A stretch of DNA of 64,000 nucleotides from Avrilella dinanensis (lineage in GTDB: Bacteria > Bacteroidota > Bacteroidia > Flavobacteriales > Flavobacteriaceae), in assembly GCF_002807015.1 (NCBI RefSeq), contig NZ_NIPO01000001.1, forward strand, positions 1,377,604 through 1,441,603, given 5' to 3'. Position numbers and translations under genes: made by a program. The notes beneath the pieces were generated by a model. It saw only the letters and a list, made by a program, of their open reading frames with translations, was not told the DNA's origin and searched no databases. Shown here one piece after another: positions 52,215-61,552 of the stretch; position 1 is the stretch's first letter; the number at the start of each line of letters is the position of its first letter.

Positions 52215-53024
52215 ATGAAAAAATTTTACACAGCAATCGCCATTGTAGCTATGGCATTTACCGTACAGGCACAAACGTTGCTTAACGAAAATGGTAGTTT
52301 AGAGACTTGGGAAGATGGGACAATGGCTCCAGAAGGCTGGTTCTTTTCTCCTAATAACTTGTCAAACGGAATCATTTCTAAGGTAGAAGGAGATGCACAA
52401 GATGGCAATATCTCGGTAAAAATAGAAGCAAGAGCAGCTTCCAGCGGAAATAACAATGGAGGATTACAAGATATTGAAGTAACAGCAGGAGAAACTTACA
52501 CCGTTAGCTTTTGGTACAAATCAGAAGGAAGCGAACTAAACTTCAAACATTGGTTTCAATGGAGAACATTGAATGAAGAGGGAGCCAATGTTAATCTACC
52601 AGAAAACGTAGAAACTTTTCAACCAGCAGATTCTCATGTTGCGGTTTCAGAATGGACAGAAGTAGTAGTTTCTGAGGTTGCACCAGAAGGTGCTGTGGGC
52701 ATACGGGTGAACTTTAGAAATTACGCAAATAGCAGTGATATTTATTTAGATAATGTTAAAGTGTATCAAGGACAACCAACTTCTACACAAAAGAATAGCA
52801 TCGAGGGGTTGAGCATTTATCCAAATCCTGCATCTGATGTGGTAAACGTAATTTCGAACAGCTTGTCTAACAAAGATATCGTAATCACAGATTTGTTAGG
52901 AAAAACAGTTTTGAAAGCAAACGTAAGCCAGTCAGTAAACATTTCATCGCTTAAATCAGGTGTTTACATGATGCAAATCACACAAGACGGAAAATCTGCT
53001 ACAAGAAAATTAGTAGTGAAATAA
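52215..53024 (+). CDS. T9SS-secreted protein with a carbohydrate-binding-like jelly roll
   Basis: 269 aa. Signal peptide 1-19 (FTVQAQ). A CBM4/9- or CenC-like beta-sandwich (about 22-190: LLNENGSLETW, GETYTVSFWYKSEG, DIYLDNVKVYQG) is followed by a type A sorting domain (IEGLSIYPNPASDVV, GVYMMQITQDGK, TRKLVVK). Likely exported to the cell surface by T9SS to bind polysaccharide. No catalytic domain is attached. The sorting domain is close to that of the neighbouring stand-alone protein. Confidence 0.85.
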   Translation: MKKFYTAIAIVAMAFTVQAQTLLNENGSLETWEDGTMAPEGWFFSPNNLSNGIISKVEGDAQDGNISVKIEARAASSGNNNGGLQDIEVTAGETYTVSFWYKSEGSELNFKHWFQWRTLNEEGANVNLPENVETFQPADSHVAVSEWTEVVVSEVAPEGAVGIRVNFRNYANSSDIYLDNVKVYQGQPTSTQKNSIEGLSIYPNPASDVVNVISNSLSNKDIVITDLLGKTVLKANVSQSVNISSLKSGVYMMQITQDGKSATRKLVVK

Positions 53025-53045
53025 TCAATGATTATTCAAAATATA

Positions 53046-53076
53046 AAAGCAACTTCATACGGAGTTGCTTTTTTTT
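53046..53076 (+). terminator. terminator of the jelly-roll gene
   Basis: Stem AAAGCAACT (53046-53054) / AGTTGCTTT (53063-53071), then TTTTT. Confidence 0.88.
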
Positions 53077-53171
53077 GTAATCTGTTTTTCAGGTCATTTG
53101 TCCTGAAAGTGAATATTTCTGCGTCTGTGGTAAAAAAAATAAAAACATAACAAACTCTCAGAAAAAATTTA

Positions 53172-53179
53172 TATATTTG
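53172..53179 (+). promoter_or_regulatory. promoter -7 box of the small exported protein gene
   Basis: TATATTTG, exact match, 28 bp before the start codon. Confidence 0.45.
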
Positions 53180-53207
53180 ATTCTGTTGAAATTAAAAAAT
53201 AGAAATT

Positions 53208-53594
53208 ATGAAGAAAATATTGTTTTTAGCCATGTTTGCTGCATTTGGTTTGCAGGCAGAAGCTCAGATTAATAACTTGACTATTGAAGAGGTAAGAAAA
53301 AACACCAATAAATTTGCTGAATTTGTCGAGCAGGATATGAATTTATTAAAGCAGCATGTAGATAAAGTTCCGCAAGCTAATTTGGTAGAAGCACGAAATC
53401 TGTTGAGAGCAAAATATGATAAATTAGCCTCAACGAATGCGGATATTCCCAAAGATAAAATCGAACAGTTCTGCCATTCGCTTACAGAAAGATTTAAAGT
53501 GTTACTCGGCGAAGAGTTTGAAAAAGTAGCCAAAGACCCGAAAGTTATCAGACAACTCAACGGATTGAGTTTGTTTGTCAGACATCAGAATTAA
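53208..53594 (+). CDS. small exported helical protein
   Basis: 128 aa. Signal peptide 1-20 (LQAEAQ). The mature part is helical and charged (INNLTIEEVRKNTNKFAEFVEQDMNL is its opening, shortened families not recognised). No lipobox, no sorting domain. Probably periplasmic. Function unknown. Confidence 0.7.
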   Translation: MKKILFLAMFAAFGLQAEAQINNLTIEEVRKNTNKFAEFVEQDMNLLKQHVDKVPQANLVEARNLLRAKYDKLASTNADIPKDKIEQFCHSLTERFKVLLGEEFEKVAKDPKVIRQLNGLSLFVRHQN

Positions 53595-53612
53595 CGCAAC
53601 ACATTTAGTTAA

Positions 53613-53645
53613 AAAGAGAGTGGTTGAAAAGCACTCTCTTTTTTT
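53613..53645. terminator. bidirectional terminator
   Basis: AAAGAGAGTG (53613-53622) / CACTCTCTTT (53632-53641), A run before and T run after, between two convergent genes; it reaches into the stop region of the ABC-F gene. Confidence 0.88.
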
Positions 53646-55566
53646 ATTGCCTGTCTAATTCTTCCTGAACATTTCCCCAATCTGTCATCGCCTGTTCCAA
53701 TTCATTTTTTTGCTTTTCATATTTTGAAAACCATTGGGTGTCATTCATCAGTGTTTCATAGTTTTGAGCCAGTTCTTTATCCGATTTTTCTATTTTTTTC
53801 TCTAAATCACTGATTTGAGTTTCCAGCTTTGAAAGTTTATTTTGTAAAGATTTTAGTGCTTTCTGTTGCTCATAACTCATTTTCGTTTTTTTCTCGCCGG
53901 TTGGTTGTTCCTTGAGTTTCTGTCTGTTTTTCTGTTCGGATTCAAAAGCCCGCATATCTGCCATTTTTCGCTCCTCGAGGAAATAGTTAATATCACCTAG
54001 ATATTCTTTAATGGTTCGGTTTTTAAACTCATATACCTTGTCGGTCAGCCCTTCCAGAAAATCCCGGTCGTGCGAAACAATCACAAGCGTTCCTTCAAAC
54101 TTTTTCAGGGCTTTTTTCAATACGTTTTTCGATGCGATATCCAGGTGGTTGGTTGGTTCGTCCATCAGCAAAACATTGATGGGTTTGAGCAACATTAGGC
54201 ACAATGCCAATCGGTTTCGTTCGCCTCCCGAAAGCACTTTTACTTTTTTCTCTACATCATCGCCTCTGAACAAAAATGCTCCCAACATATCCCGCACTTT
54301 TGCCCGGTTAGAATCGTCTGCGGCGTCAATCATTGTATCCACAATCGTTTTTTCGCCATCGAGGTAATCTGCCTGATTTTGGGCAAAATAACCTATCTGT
54401 ACATTGTGTCCCGGTTTGATAGTTCCTTGGTAATCAAATTCGTTGAGAACACCTTTTATCAACGTAGATTTTCCTTCGCCGTTTTGCCCCACAAAAGCCA
54501 CTTTGTCACCTCGTTCGATATTCAGGTTGAGGTTTTGCAGAATAATTTTATCATCGAAAGCCTTGGTAAAATTTTCTATTTCCAATACCACTTTTCCGGG
54601 ATTAACCGAAATAGGGAATGAGATGTTCATCACCGCATTGTCTTCTTCGTCCACCTCAATTCGCTCGATTTTATCCAGTTTTTTGATTAATGACTGTGCC
54701 ATTGATGCTTTGTTGGCTTTCGCCCGAAATTTATTGATAAGCTTTTCGGTGTCCTCTATCATTTTTGCTTGGTTTTTTTGTGCTGCCAGCTGATTGGTCC
54801 TCACTTCCTCGCGGAGCACGAGATATTGTGAATAAGGCTTATTGTAATCATAGATTTTTCCCAAAGAAATCTCAATGGTTCTATTGGTTACATTATCTAG
54901 AAATGTTTTGTCGTGGGAAACCAAAACAACCGCTCCGGGAAAATTATTCAGGAAACCTTCCAGCCACAAAATACTTTCAATATCGAGGTGGTTCGTCGGT
55001 TCGTCCAGTAGCAACACATCGTTGTTCTGAAGTAATAATTTTGCCAGTTCGATACGCATTCGCCAACCTCCCGAAAAAGTTTCGGTGTACCGGTCAAAAT
55101 CTTCGGGTTTGAACCCCAGACCTAACAAAACTTTTTCGGCTTGTCCCTGGTAGTTGTATCCGCCCAGAATATCATATTGATGGGTAAGTTCGCTGAGCTT
55201 TTCAATCAAATCATTGTAAGATTCCGATTCGTAATCTGTACGGGTTGCCAGTTCATTGTTGATTTTATCGAGCTGTGATTCAATGGATTTTATTTCTGTA
55301 AATGCCTGATAGCTTTCTTCCAAAACGGTTTTTCCGGATTCAAAATCCAAATCCTGTTTCAGGAAACCGATTCGCAGATTTTTTTCGGTTGCAATGCTTC
55401 CTCCGTCCGGGGCGATTTCTCCGGATAAAACTTTAAGCATAGTTGATTTTCCGGCACCGTTTTTTCCGATTAAGCCGACTCTGTCTCCGGCGTTCAAACG
55501 AAATGTAATTCCTTCAAAAAGGTTTTCTCCGGAAAATGAAACCGTCAGATTATGTATGTTTAGCAT
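53644..55566 (-). CDS. ABC-F family ATPase (ribosome-associated type)
   Basis: 640 aa. Two ABC domains joined by a charged linker: first GKNGAGKST, FSGGWRMRIELAKLL, LLDEPTNHLD; second GQNGEGKST, LSGGERNRLALCLML, LLMDEPTNHLD. No membrane spans. A C-terminal coiled coil (about 545-635) is like that of Uup. ABC-F proteins act at the ribosomal E site or, for Uup, influence transposon excision and ribosome assembly. This is the Uup/YheS-like housekeeping type rather than an antibiotic-resistance type, by overall length and layout. Followed upstream by the FAD oxidoreductase gene in the same direction (six-base gap). Confidence 0.93.
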   Translation of the reverse strand: MLNIHNLTVSFSGENLFEGITFRLNAGDRVGLIGKNGAGKSTMLKVLSGEIAPDGGSIATEKNLRIGFLKQDLDFESGKTVLEESYQAFTEIKSIESQLDKINNELATRTDYESESYNDLIEKLSELTHQYDILGGYNYQGQAEKVLLGLGFKPEDFDRYTETFSGGWRMRIELAKLLLQNNDVLLLDEPTNHLDIESILWLEGFLNNFPGAVVLVSHDKTFLDNVTNRTIEISLGKIYDYNKPYSQYLVLREEVRTNQLAAQKNQAKMIEDTEKLINKFRAKANKASMAQSLIKKLDKIERIEVDEEDNAVMNISFPISVNPGKVVLEIENFTKAFDDKIILQNLNLNIERGDKVAFVGQNGEGKSTLIKGVLNEFDYQGTIKPGHNVQIGYFAQNQADYLDGEKTIVDTMIDAADDSNRAKVRDMLGAFLFRGDDVEKKVKVLSGGERNRLALCLMLLKPINVLLMDEPTNHLDIASKNVLKKALKKFEGTLVIVSHDRDFLEGLTDKVYEFKNRTIKEYLGDINYFLEERKMADMRAFESEQKNRQKLKEQPTGEKKTKMSYEQQKALKSLQNKLSKLETQISDLEKKIEKSDKELAQNYETLMNDTQWFSKYEKQKNELEQAMTDWGNVQEELDRQ

Positions 55567-55572
55567 GGCTGA

Positions 55573-56634
55573 TTATATTAAATTTTGTTTTTTATAATAC
55601 CTGTTGATGTCGATTTCTTTAGGTAAATCGGTGTTGTTTTCGAGATGATTAAACAGTTGTTCTGCCAAATAAGGTCCGAGTAATACACCTCGTGTTCCCA
55701 ATCCGTTGAGCAAATGTATATTTTGGTGTTTGTAATGTGTTCCGACAAGTGGTCTTCTGTCCCGGACGGTAGGACGAATACCGGCTTTGTGTTCCACAAT
55801 GTCAAACGGAAGATTTGTCAGTTCTTTTAAGTCGCTCAGCAGTTGATTTTTTCCTTCTTCGGTGGTTTTGTCATCCTTATCTTCCCAATCGTAGGTTGCT
55901 CCCACGCGATACAAATCATTGCCAATAGGAAGTACAAAAATATTCGATTTAAGAATAACGTCCGATTTTAAATCCGGAATACGAACAGTCAGCACTTCGC
56001 CTTTTGTTCCGTCAAGAGGTAGTTGATTAAAATAAGGATTATTGTGCATCGAAAAGCCTTCGGCAAAAATGATTTTCGCGGCTGTGATGTCTTTATAAAC
56101 AATTTTATTGTTTTCTGTTTGCAAAAGAGTGTAATCAAACGATTCTGTTTGTAGTTGATTGTTGTTGGCTAAATGATGATGAAAGACACGAACAAACTGT
56201 TGCGTATCTAAATAGCCGGATTGGTGTACTTCTCCGTAACCTAATGGTGCATCAATCCCATTGATGTTTTCATAGATAATTTTATCTGTGAGAAACTCTC
56301 GTAGAGTGGCTTTGTCACAAGCAGCAAACCAATTGTTCTGTTCCTCGACATTAGCAAATTTTCTGTATAGTGGTACGTAATGAAAAAACTTGCTTTTGAG
56401 GACTTTTTCCTGTTTTGTATAGAAATGATTGGCGAGATTCATTTGGTAATCGGCGTTCCAAATGGCGGTAAATCTTTTTAGTATAATCGGATTAAATAAC
56501 CCGACGGCAACTAATGAAGATTTACTGTTTTCACTGGAATCAATCAGTATGAACGATTTATTGTTTTGGCGGCAATATGCAGCAAAACACAATCCGGCCA
56601 AACCTCCTCCGACAATGATATAATCTGTTTTCAT
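55573..56634 (-). CDS. FAD-dependent oxidoreductase (DAO family)
   Basis: 353 aa. N-terminal Rossmann site YIIVGGGLAGLCFAAY for FAD and a C-terminal GLGTRGVLLGPYLAE that closes the FAD site. Similar to glycine/D-amino-acid oxidase-type enzymes; substrate unknown. Upstream of the ABC-F gene in a likely operon. Divided from gldN by a terminator. Confidence 0.85.
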   Translation of the reverse strand: MKTDYIIVGGGLAGLCFAAYCRQNNKSFILIDSSENSKSSLVAVGLFNPIILKRFTAIWNADYQMNLANHFYTKQEKVLKSKFFHYVPLYRKFANVEEQNNWFAACDKATLREFLTDKIIYENINGIDAPLGYGEVHQSGYLDTQQFVRVFHHHLANNNQLQTESFDYTLLQTENNKIVYKDITAAKIIFAEGFSMHNNPYFNQLPLDGTKGEVLTVRIPDLKSDVILKSNIFVLPIGNDLYRVGATYDWEDKDDKTTEEGKNQLLSDLKELTNLPFDIVEHKAGIRPTVRDRRPLVGTHYKHQNIHLLNGLGTRGVLLGPYLAEQLFNHLENNTDLPKEIDINRYYKKQNLI

Positions 56635-56641
56635 AAATAAA

Positions 56642-56667
56642 AAAACTCTTACAAAGGTAAGAGTTTT
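56642..56667 (-). terminator. terminator of gldKLMN
   Basis: Perfect stem AAAACTCTTAC (56642-56652) / GTAAGAGTTTT (56657-56667), with a T run on the minus strand. Twenty-six bases past the gldN stop. Confidence 0.9.
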
Positions 56668-56692
56668 CTATAGTTTTAAAGTGATTTATGTT

Positions 56693-57583
56693 TTAGTTTG
56701 ACCACAAATCATCTTCCATGTTACGAATGTTTTCTTTGATACGCTCTGCCTCCATCAATTGGAACCATGCATTTTCGCCGACTTGCTCTGAGATTGTGAT
56801 ATCCTGAATATTCTCTACTTTATAGATAGTCCCGGAAAATCTTCGTGCGTTGAACAAGTAGTCAAAGTTTATTTTCTTACGTGGATTTTTCTCGTTGAAA
56901 GCGTAGTTACTGAACAATACGTTTCTCACGTTTGGATCCGGATAGAAAATCCAAAACAGTTCGATGGCTTGCCATTCTTCTTTAGCATATCGCTTGGTGT
57001 TGATGTCATAAACGACAGGGGCAATACCGAGAATTCTGTATTTTAACTCTCCTGCATTTCTGTCAAAATACCATACTCCTTTAATATGATATTCTACCAC
57101 ATCTGTTGGTTCTAAAGTATATTCGACAATAAATTGAGGGTCAATTTGTTCACCGAACAATAATTGATCAAAGCCCTCAGGCATTGTATCCTTCCGGGTA
57201 AACTTATCTTTTAATTGCTCAAAATTAAGTTTAACCTTGAAATCATCTGATTCATAGATTTCCGTAATATCTTTAGATTTTACTGCGTCTAACAAAACTT
57301 TAAAAAGAGGTTTTCTCTCTTCTGTTTCTCTTTCCGGATAGTAATAAATCAAGTTTGCTCTTTCGTCCAACGGAATAGTTTCCCATACCATTTTTGAAAA
57401 CAAAATGTCGTTTTCGTTGATGTGCGGGTAAGGTATTGGTCCATCGGCTTCAGCCATAATATCTTCGATACCTTTGTCTGTGATTTCGTCAGGCGATTTT
57501 GCGTTTAGCAGGTAGTTTTGAGCCATTACGCCAAAACTGCTTACTAAGAACAAAGCACTAAGAAAAAATTTATTTAATCTCAT
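56693..57583 (-). CDS. gldN: gliding motility/T9SS protein GldN
   Basis: 296 aa. Signal peptide about 1-21 (FGVMAQ). Periplasmic ring component that forms with GldK the outer-membrane-associated ring of the T9SS. Family blocks: DILFSKMVWETIPLDERAN and WYFDRNAGELKYRILGIAPV (split here). Last gene of gldKLMN, 14 bp after gldM. Confidence 0.95.
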   Translation of the reverse strand: MRLNKFFLSALFLVSSFGVMAQNYLLNAKSPDEITDKGIEDIMAEADGPIPYPHINENDILFSKMVWETIPLDERANLIYYYPERETEERKPLFKVLLDAVKSKDITEIYESDDFKVKLNFEQLKDKFTRKDTMPEGFDQLLFGEQIDPQFIVEYTLEPTDVVEYHIKGVWYFDRNAGELKYRILGIAPVVYDINTKRYAKEEWQAIELFWIFYPDPNVRNVLFSNYAFNEKNPRKKINFDYLFNARRFSGTIYKVENIQDITISEQVGENAWFQLMEAERIKENIRNMEDDLWSN

Positions 57584-57597
57584 AATCTATACTTTTA

Positions 57598-59178
57598 TTA
57601 TTGAATGGTATAAGTTGCATCTGCTGCATCTTTAGTTCTCATGTCAACACCAGAAATTCTTGTTTTAATACCGGTTATTCTAACAATATCCCCTGATTTT
57701 AACTGATCTGCTTTTCTTTTTGCGGATTCAGACAAGCTGGTACTTCCTTTAACTACTTCTGAACCTAATCCTCTCGGGAATATAATAGTATATTCTGTAA
57801 CCTGTAATGATACATCAAATTCAAAATCATCAAATTTGGCACCAATAGTTGATATCTTTAAGTTATTAATAGGACCTTGAGCAGCTTCTGTACCTCTGAT
57901 TGTTCCAAATGGTCTTGGTACAGGCTTAACTCTGAAAGTTTGTTGATCACTGGTAGATGTACCATCAGGTAATGTAGCTTTGGCTGTAATAACAACTTCT
58001 CTGGTTGCCGATGGGGTCAAAATGTATTTACCATCACCTGTTTTTCTCAGACTACCGCTTGATGTCGTAACAGTTACTTTGTCACTTGGTACTCCTGCAA
58101 ATGACGCAGATATTGGGTTATCTAATCCCATATACACCACATTCATTCTGTCTGCTGCGATTGTCGCCGAATTTGGTCTTGGTACAACCACATAGTTAGA
58201 GCTTTGGATATCAACAGGAATAACTTTACCGTCTTCTAAGAAAGTAAATTGCCCTACAAACTTATGCTCGCCAATTCTTCCTGCTCTGGTATTAATTTGT
58301 ACTTGCCCATCTTTGAATGATTTAGCGTCTTTCAAATCTATTTCCTGACCGTTTACTACTACCTTAGTAGGAACGGTTCTGTCATCGAATCTTGCTAAAG
58401 CAACACTTCCTGTGATTGGTTCTCCTTCAAAATACACTGATTTATCTGTAAATACCATCGCCCTGTAGTTGCTAAATGAAGCTGCTTCTTTTAATGAGTT
58501 GCCTAAGAAAAGGTTATAGGCTTCTTGTTCTACTTGGCGGATATCATTCTGCATCGCAGATAGTTTTGCCATAGCTGATACTGAAGGCAATCCTTTGTAA
58601 TGATAATCCAGGTACTGTCTATCGTTTCCATCAGCATCAATAACATTGTCTGTGTTAAATCTGTCGTCTAACTTTCTTTTTAAGAAGTCGAAAGTTGCGT
58701 CAATACCTAATATTTCGTTGAAAGAGTTTCTAAATCCATTAATTTTAGCTACGATTTCTTCTCCTTTTTCAGAATATTTGTCTTTTACGAACCAGCCATA
58801 ATCAATTACTTCTGCTTTGTCCATTTGCTCATAAGGCAAATTTCCGTTTTCATCTTTGTTTTTCTCAAATGGTTCGATGACAGATTGTCTCAATTCTCCA
58901 AGGTAAGTGTAAAACTCATTAGACAAAGCACTAATTTGTTTAGCTTTTTCATAAGGTTCTCCATATCTAACTGGTTCATCGCCAGCTCTTTGGTCTAGCT
59001 GCTCAAGTAAAAATTTATTTTGGTCTTGAGCATCTTTATTAGATTCAACAAATTTTGCGTCCATCATAGCAAAGGCGGTCAATGCTTCCCTTGACATATT
59101 TAGTGCCATCATTGCGATAAACACCAGATACATCAGGTTAATCATTTTTTGCCTTGCTGTTAATTTTCCTCCAGCCAT
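57598..59178 (-). CDS. gldM: gliding motility/T9SS protein GldM
   Basis: 526 aa. One N-terminal membrane span (about 10-32, MINLMYLVFIAMMALNMSREA) and a long periplasmic part of stacked domains (from about 225) that reach the GldK/N ring. Together with GldL it forms the proton-driven rotary motor that powers secretion and gliding. The opening MAGGKLTARQKMINLMYLVF is canonical. 22 bp after gldL. Confidence 0.96.
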   Translation of the reverse strand: MAGGKLTARQKMINLMYLVFIAMMALNMSREALTAFAMMDAKFVESNKDAQDQNKFLLEQLDQRAGDEPVRYGEPYEKAKQISALSNEFYTYLGELRQSVIEPFEKNKDENGNLPYEQMDKAEVIDYGWFVKDKYSEKGEEIVAKINGFRNSFNEILGIDATFDFLKRKLDDRFNTDNVIDADGNDRQYLDYHYKGLPSVSAMAKLSAMQNDIRQVEQEAYNLFLGNSLKEAASFSNYRAMVFTDKSVYFEGEPITGSVALARFDDRTVPTKVVVNGQEIDLKDAKSFKDGQVQINTRAGRIGEHKFVGQFTFLEDGKVIPVDIQSSNYVVVPRPNSATIAADRMNVVYMGLDNPISASFAGVPSDKVTVTTSSGSLRKTGDGKYILTPSATREVVITAKATLPDGTSTSDQQTFRVKPVPRPFGTIRGTEAAQGPINNLKISTIGAKFDDFEFDVSLQVTEYTIIFPRGLGSEVVKGSTSLSESAKRKADQLKSGDIVRITGIKTRISGVDMRTKDAADATYTIQ

Positions 59179-59200
59179 AGTTTAGTTTAAGTTTATATTA

Positions 59201-59956
59201 TTAAAGAGCTGTTTTTCCCATAGCTGTTAGCATACCGCCATACACTGCATTCAATGTAGATAGGTTGGCACCTAAGACTTGCATTTGCTCTTTCAATTTC
59301 AAATTGTTTTCTGCTACTTCTCTGTTGATGTCTGCATTTTTAGTAGCACTGTCTAACTGAGATTTGTACATTTCATTCAACGACGCTAATTGTGCAGCTG
59401 CCGTACTCATTTCTTCAGCATATTTGTTAGAAGATGCTACCGCGTCAACTGTAGGTGCAATTCCTTTTGCTGCCGCCTCGAAGTTTTGAATACTGTTTCT
59501 AAGGCTTTCCATCAACTGTCCGTCGATTTTAGCTTCTTTTAATATGTTGTCTAATTTGTCAGAAAGCATTTCTCTTTCCGGTGCAGGTGCAACAGCTCCG
59601 CCACCAACAAAACCAGAAGCATTATAATTTCCGCCTGCATATTTACCACCTTCGGCACCTCCGCTAACTGTTGTTACGGCACCTCCTCCGGAATATCCAC
59701 CGGCAGCAACTTGCATTTGTCTTGGTTCGCCTCCTTTTAGCTCAGGATATACTCTCGACCAGTCAAATTCATCATCTACAGGTTCAAAGGCAGAGATAGC
59801 GAAGATGATTGCTTCTACTACTAACCCTACTGTAAGCATGTTGTTTCCATTAAACGGACCCCACTCCATGTGAGTAATCTTAAACAATGCTCCTATAATT
59901 ACCACAGAAGCTCCCATTCCGTAGCAAAAGTTCATTACTTTTTTTGGTATTGCCAT
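59201..59956 (-). CDS. gldL: gliding motility/T9SS motor protein GldL
   Basis: 251 aa. Two membrane helices (about 8-28 and 38-58), with a conserved glutamate in the second (VEAIIFAISAFEP) thought to conduct protons. A glycine-rich stretch (about 88-125, GGYSGGGAVTTVSGG) and a cytoplasmic coiled coil follow. Works with GldM as motor. 49 bp after gldK. Confidence 0.95.
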   Translation of the reverse strand: MAIPKKVMNFCYGMGASVVIIGALFKITHMEWGPFNGNNMLTVGLVVEAIIFAISAFEPVDDEFDWSRVYPELKGGEPRQMQVAAGGYSGGGAVTTVSGGAEGGKYAGGNYNASGFVGGGAVAPAPEREMLSDKLDNILKEAKIDGQLMESLRNSIQNFEAAAKGIAPTVDAVASSNKYAEEMSTAAAQLASLNEMYKSQLDSATKNADINREVAENNLKLKEQMQVLGANLSTLNAVYGGMLTAMGKTAL

Positions 59957-60005
59957 AATTCAAATGTGTATTTAATGTTTGGAATTTAATTTTACTGTTT
60001 TATTA

Positions 60006-61427
60006 TTATCTGCCACTTCTTCCGCTTGTCGGAATATTTCTTTCGTCAACTGCTGGTCCCGCTGCTTTGAATGCTGTTCTGAAACCGATGTATGATCTTG
60101 CAGAGTCTTTGTCTTCTTTGTCACGTGTTGCAACTTGCAGGAAGTATGAAGGGTCTCTCCATGAGCCTCCGCGAACCACTCTCAATGGGTTGGCGTCTGC
60201 GGCAACTGCTTTTGCGGAAAAACTTGAGTTGGTTACATAAGCTCCTTGTACATAGGCGTCAGCAGTCCATTCAGCTACGTTACCTGACATATTATACAAG
60301 TTATACCCGTTAGGCGCGTATGATCTTGCCTCTGCGGTAAACATTGCTCCGTCAGCAGCATAATCTCCTCGGTCTGTTTTGAAGTTAGCAAGGAAACATG
60401 CTTTTTCGTCAACCACATTAGGGCCTCCCCATGGATACATTCCTCTTTCGATACCGCCTCGAGCTGCATATTCCCATTCTTGCTCTGTAGGCAAACGGTA
60501 TTCTTCAAAATTATAGTTTCCTCTTCTTGATTTCAGATAAGCATTTTTGTACAACGTTCTCCACGCTGTGAAAGCTTCTGCCTGAACCTGAGTAACTCCG
60601 ACTACAGGATACTCTCCGTAAGCCTCGTGCCAGAAATACTGGTCAACCATCGGGTTGGTATAACTACCAGCCATTTCTTTTGCCCAAACAGTCGTGTCCG
60701 GATAGATACTTACTATTTTTGTTTTCAGGTATTTTGACCTTCTGTCTCTTGCACTTGTCGTGTTATCCTTAAGGTTGGCTTCTCTGTCGAAGTAAGAATA
60801 CTTAAACTGTAGCTTTGCCACATCGAACACAGTTAATCCAAGCATGTTCTGGTCTGCCGGAATGTATAAACTGTCCATAGCCTCTACATAGTATTCGTCT
60901 GGATAACGACGCGTGTCGGTAATCAATCTGATTTTTTTGTTTAATCTTCGTCCAGCATATTCGTCTTCGTCCATTGCCATACTGTAATAGTTGTCGTACA
61001 TGTAACGATCATAGGCAGATTGGTTCTGATTCAATGTAGGATCTTCTTCAGGTAAGAAGGCAAACTCACCGATTCCTCCGGCTGCAGGCTCCATACCCAT
61101 TTCGTCAGCCATAATGGCTAGGCGAGTTCTGATAATAGAGTCCTTAACGTGTTCAACGAACTTACGGTACTGGTTATTCGTAACCTCCGTTTCATCCATA
61201 TAGAATGAACCTACCGTAACTTGTTTCGGTGGAGCATCTTCGGCACCTAAAAAATCTTCATGCGTTTTACCCATAGTAAAGGTTCCACCCGGAATGTAAG
61301 ACATTCCCTGAGGTTTCTCTGTGACCCAACGTTTTCCTTGAACTCCGTCTAGTAGCTCACCTCTATCTCCAGAACCGCAACTGAACAACAATGACGCAAC
61401 TGCTGCAAGTGTAATGAACTTCTTCAT
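60006..61427 (-). CDS. gldK: gliding motility/T9SS lipoprotein GldK
   Basis: 473 aa. Lipoprotein signal with lipobox LFSC (Cys17). A formylglycine-generating-enzyme/sulfatase-modifying-factor-like domain fills most of the protein (GGTFTMGKT, EVTNNQYRKFVEH, RLPTEQEWEYAARGG, NMSGNVAEWTADAY, RVVRGGSW). In T9SS it acts as structural ring subunit with GldN rather than as an enzyme. First gene of gldKLMN; a TAGGTTTA box (61470-61463, minus strand) may be its -7 element. Confidence 0.95.
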   Translation of the reverse strand: MKKFITLAAVASLLFSCGSGDRGELLDGVQGKRWVTEKPQGMSYIPGGTFTMGKTHEDFLGAEDAPPKQVTVGSFYMDETEVTNNQYRKFVEHVKDSIIRTRLAIMADEMGMEPAAGGIGEFAFLPEEDPTLNQNQSAYDRYMYDNYYSMAMDEDEYAGRRLNKKIRLITDTRRYPDEYYVEAMDSLYIPADQNMLGLTVFDVAKLQFKYSYFDREANLKDNTTSARDRRSKYLKTKIVSIYPDTTVWAKEMAGSYTNPMVDQYFWHEAYGEYPVVGVTQVQAEAFTAWRTLYKNAYLKSRRGNYNFEEYRLPTEQEWEYAARGGIERGMYPWGGPNVVDEKACFLANFKTDRGDYAADGAMFTAEARSYAPNGYNLYNMSGNVAEWTADAYVQGAYVTNSSFSAKAVAADANPLRVVRGGSWRDPSYFLQVATRDKEDKDSARSYIGFRTAFKAAGPAVDERNIPTSGRSGR

Positions 61428-61552
61428 ATATTATTTGAGGTTTATTTAATTTTTATAAAGCGTAAACCTATTTATTTATTTTGAATTATACAAAAAAAAA
61501 TGAAAAATTTTTTAGTTTTTATTTAACATTACCTTTTTGTAACAGGTTTGGC

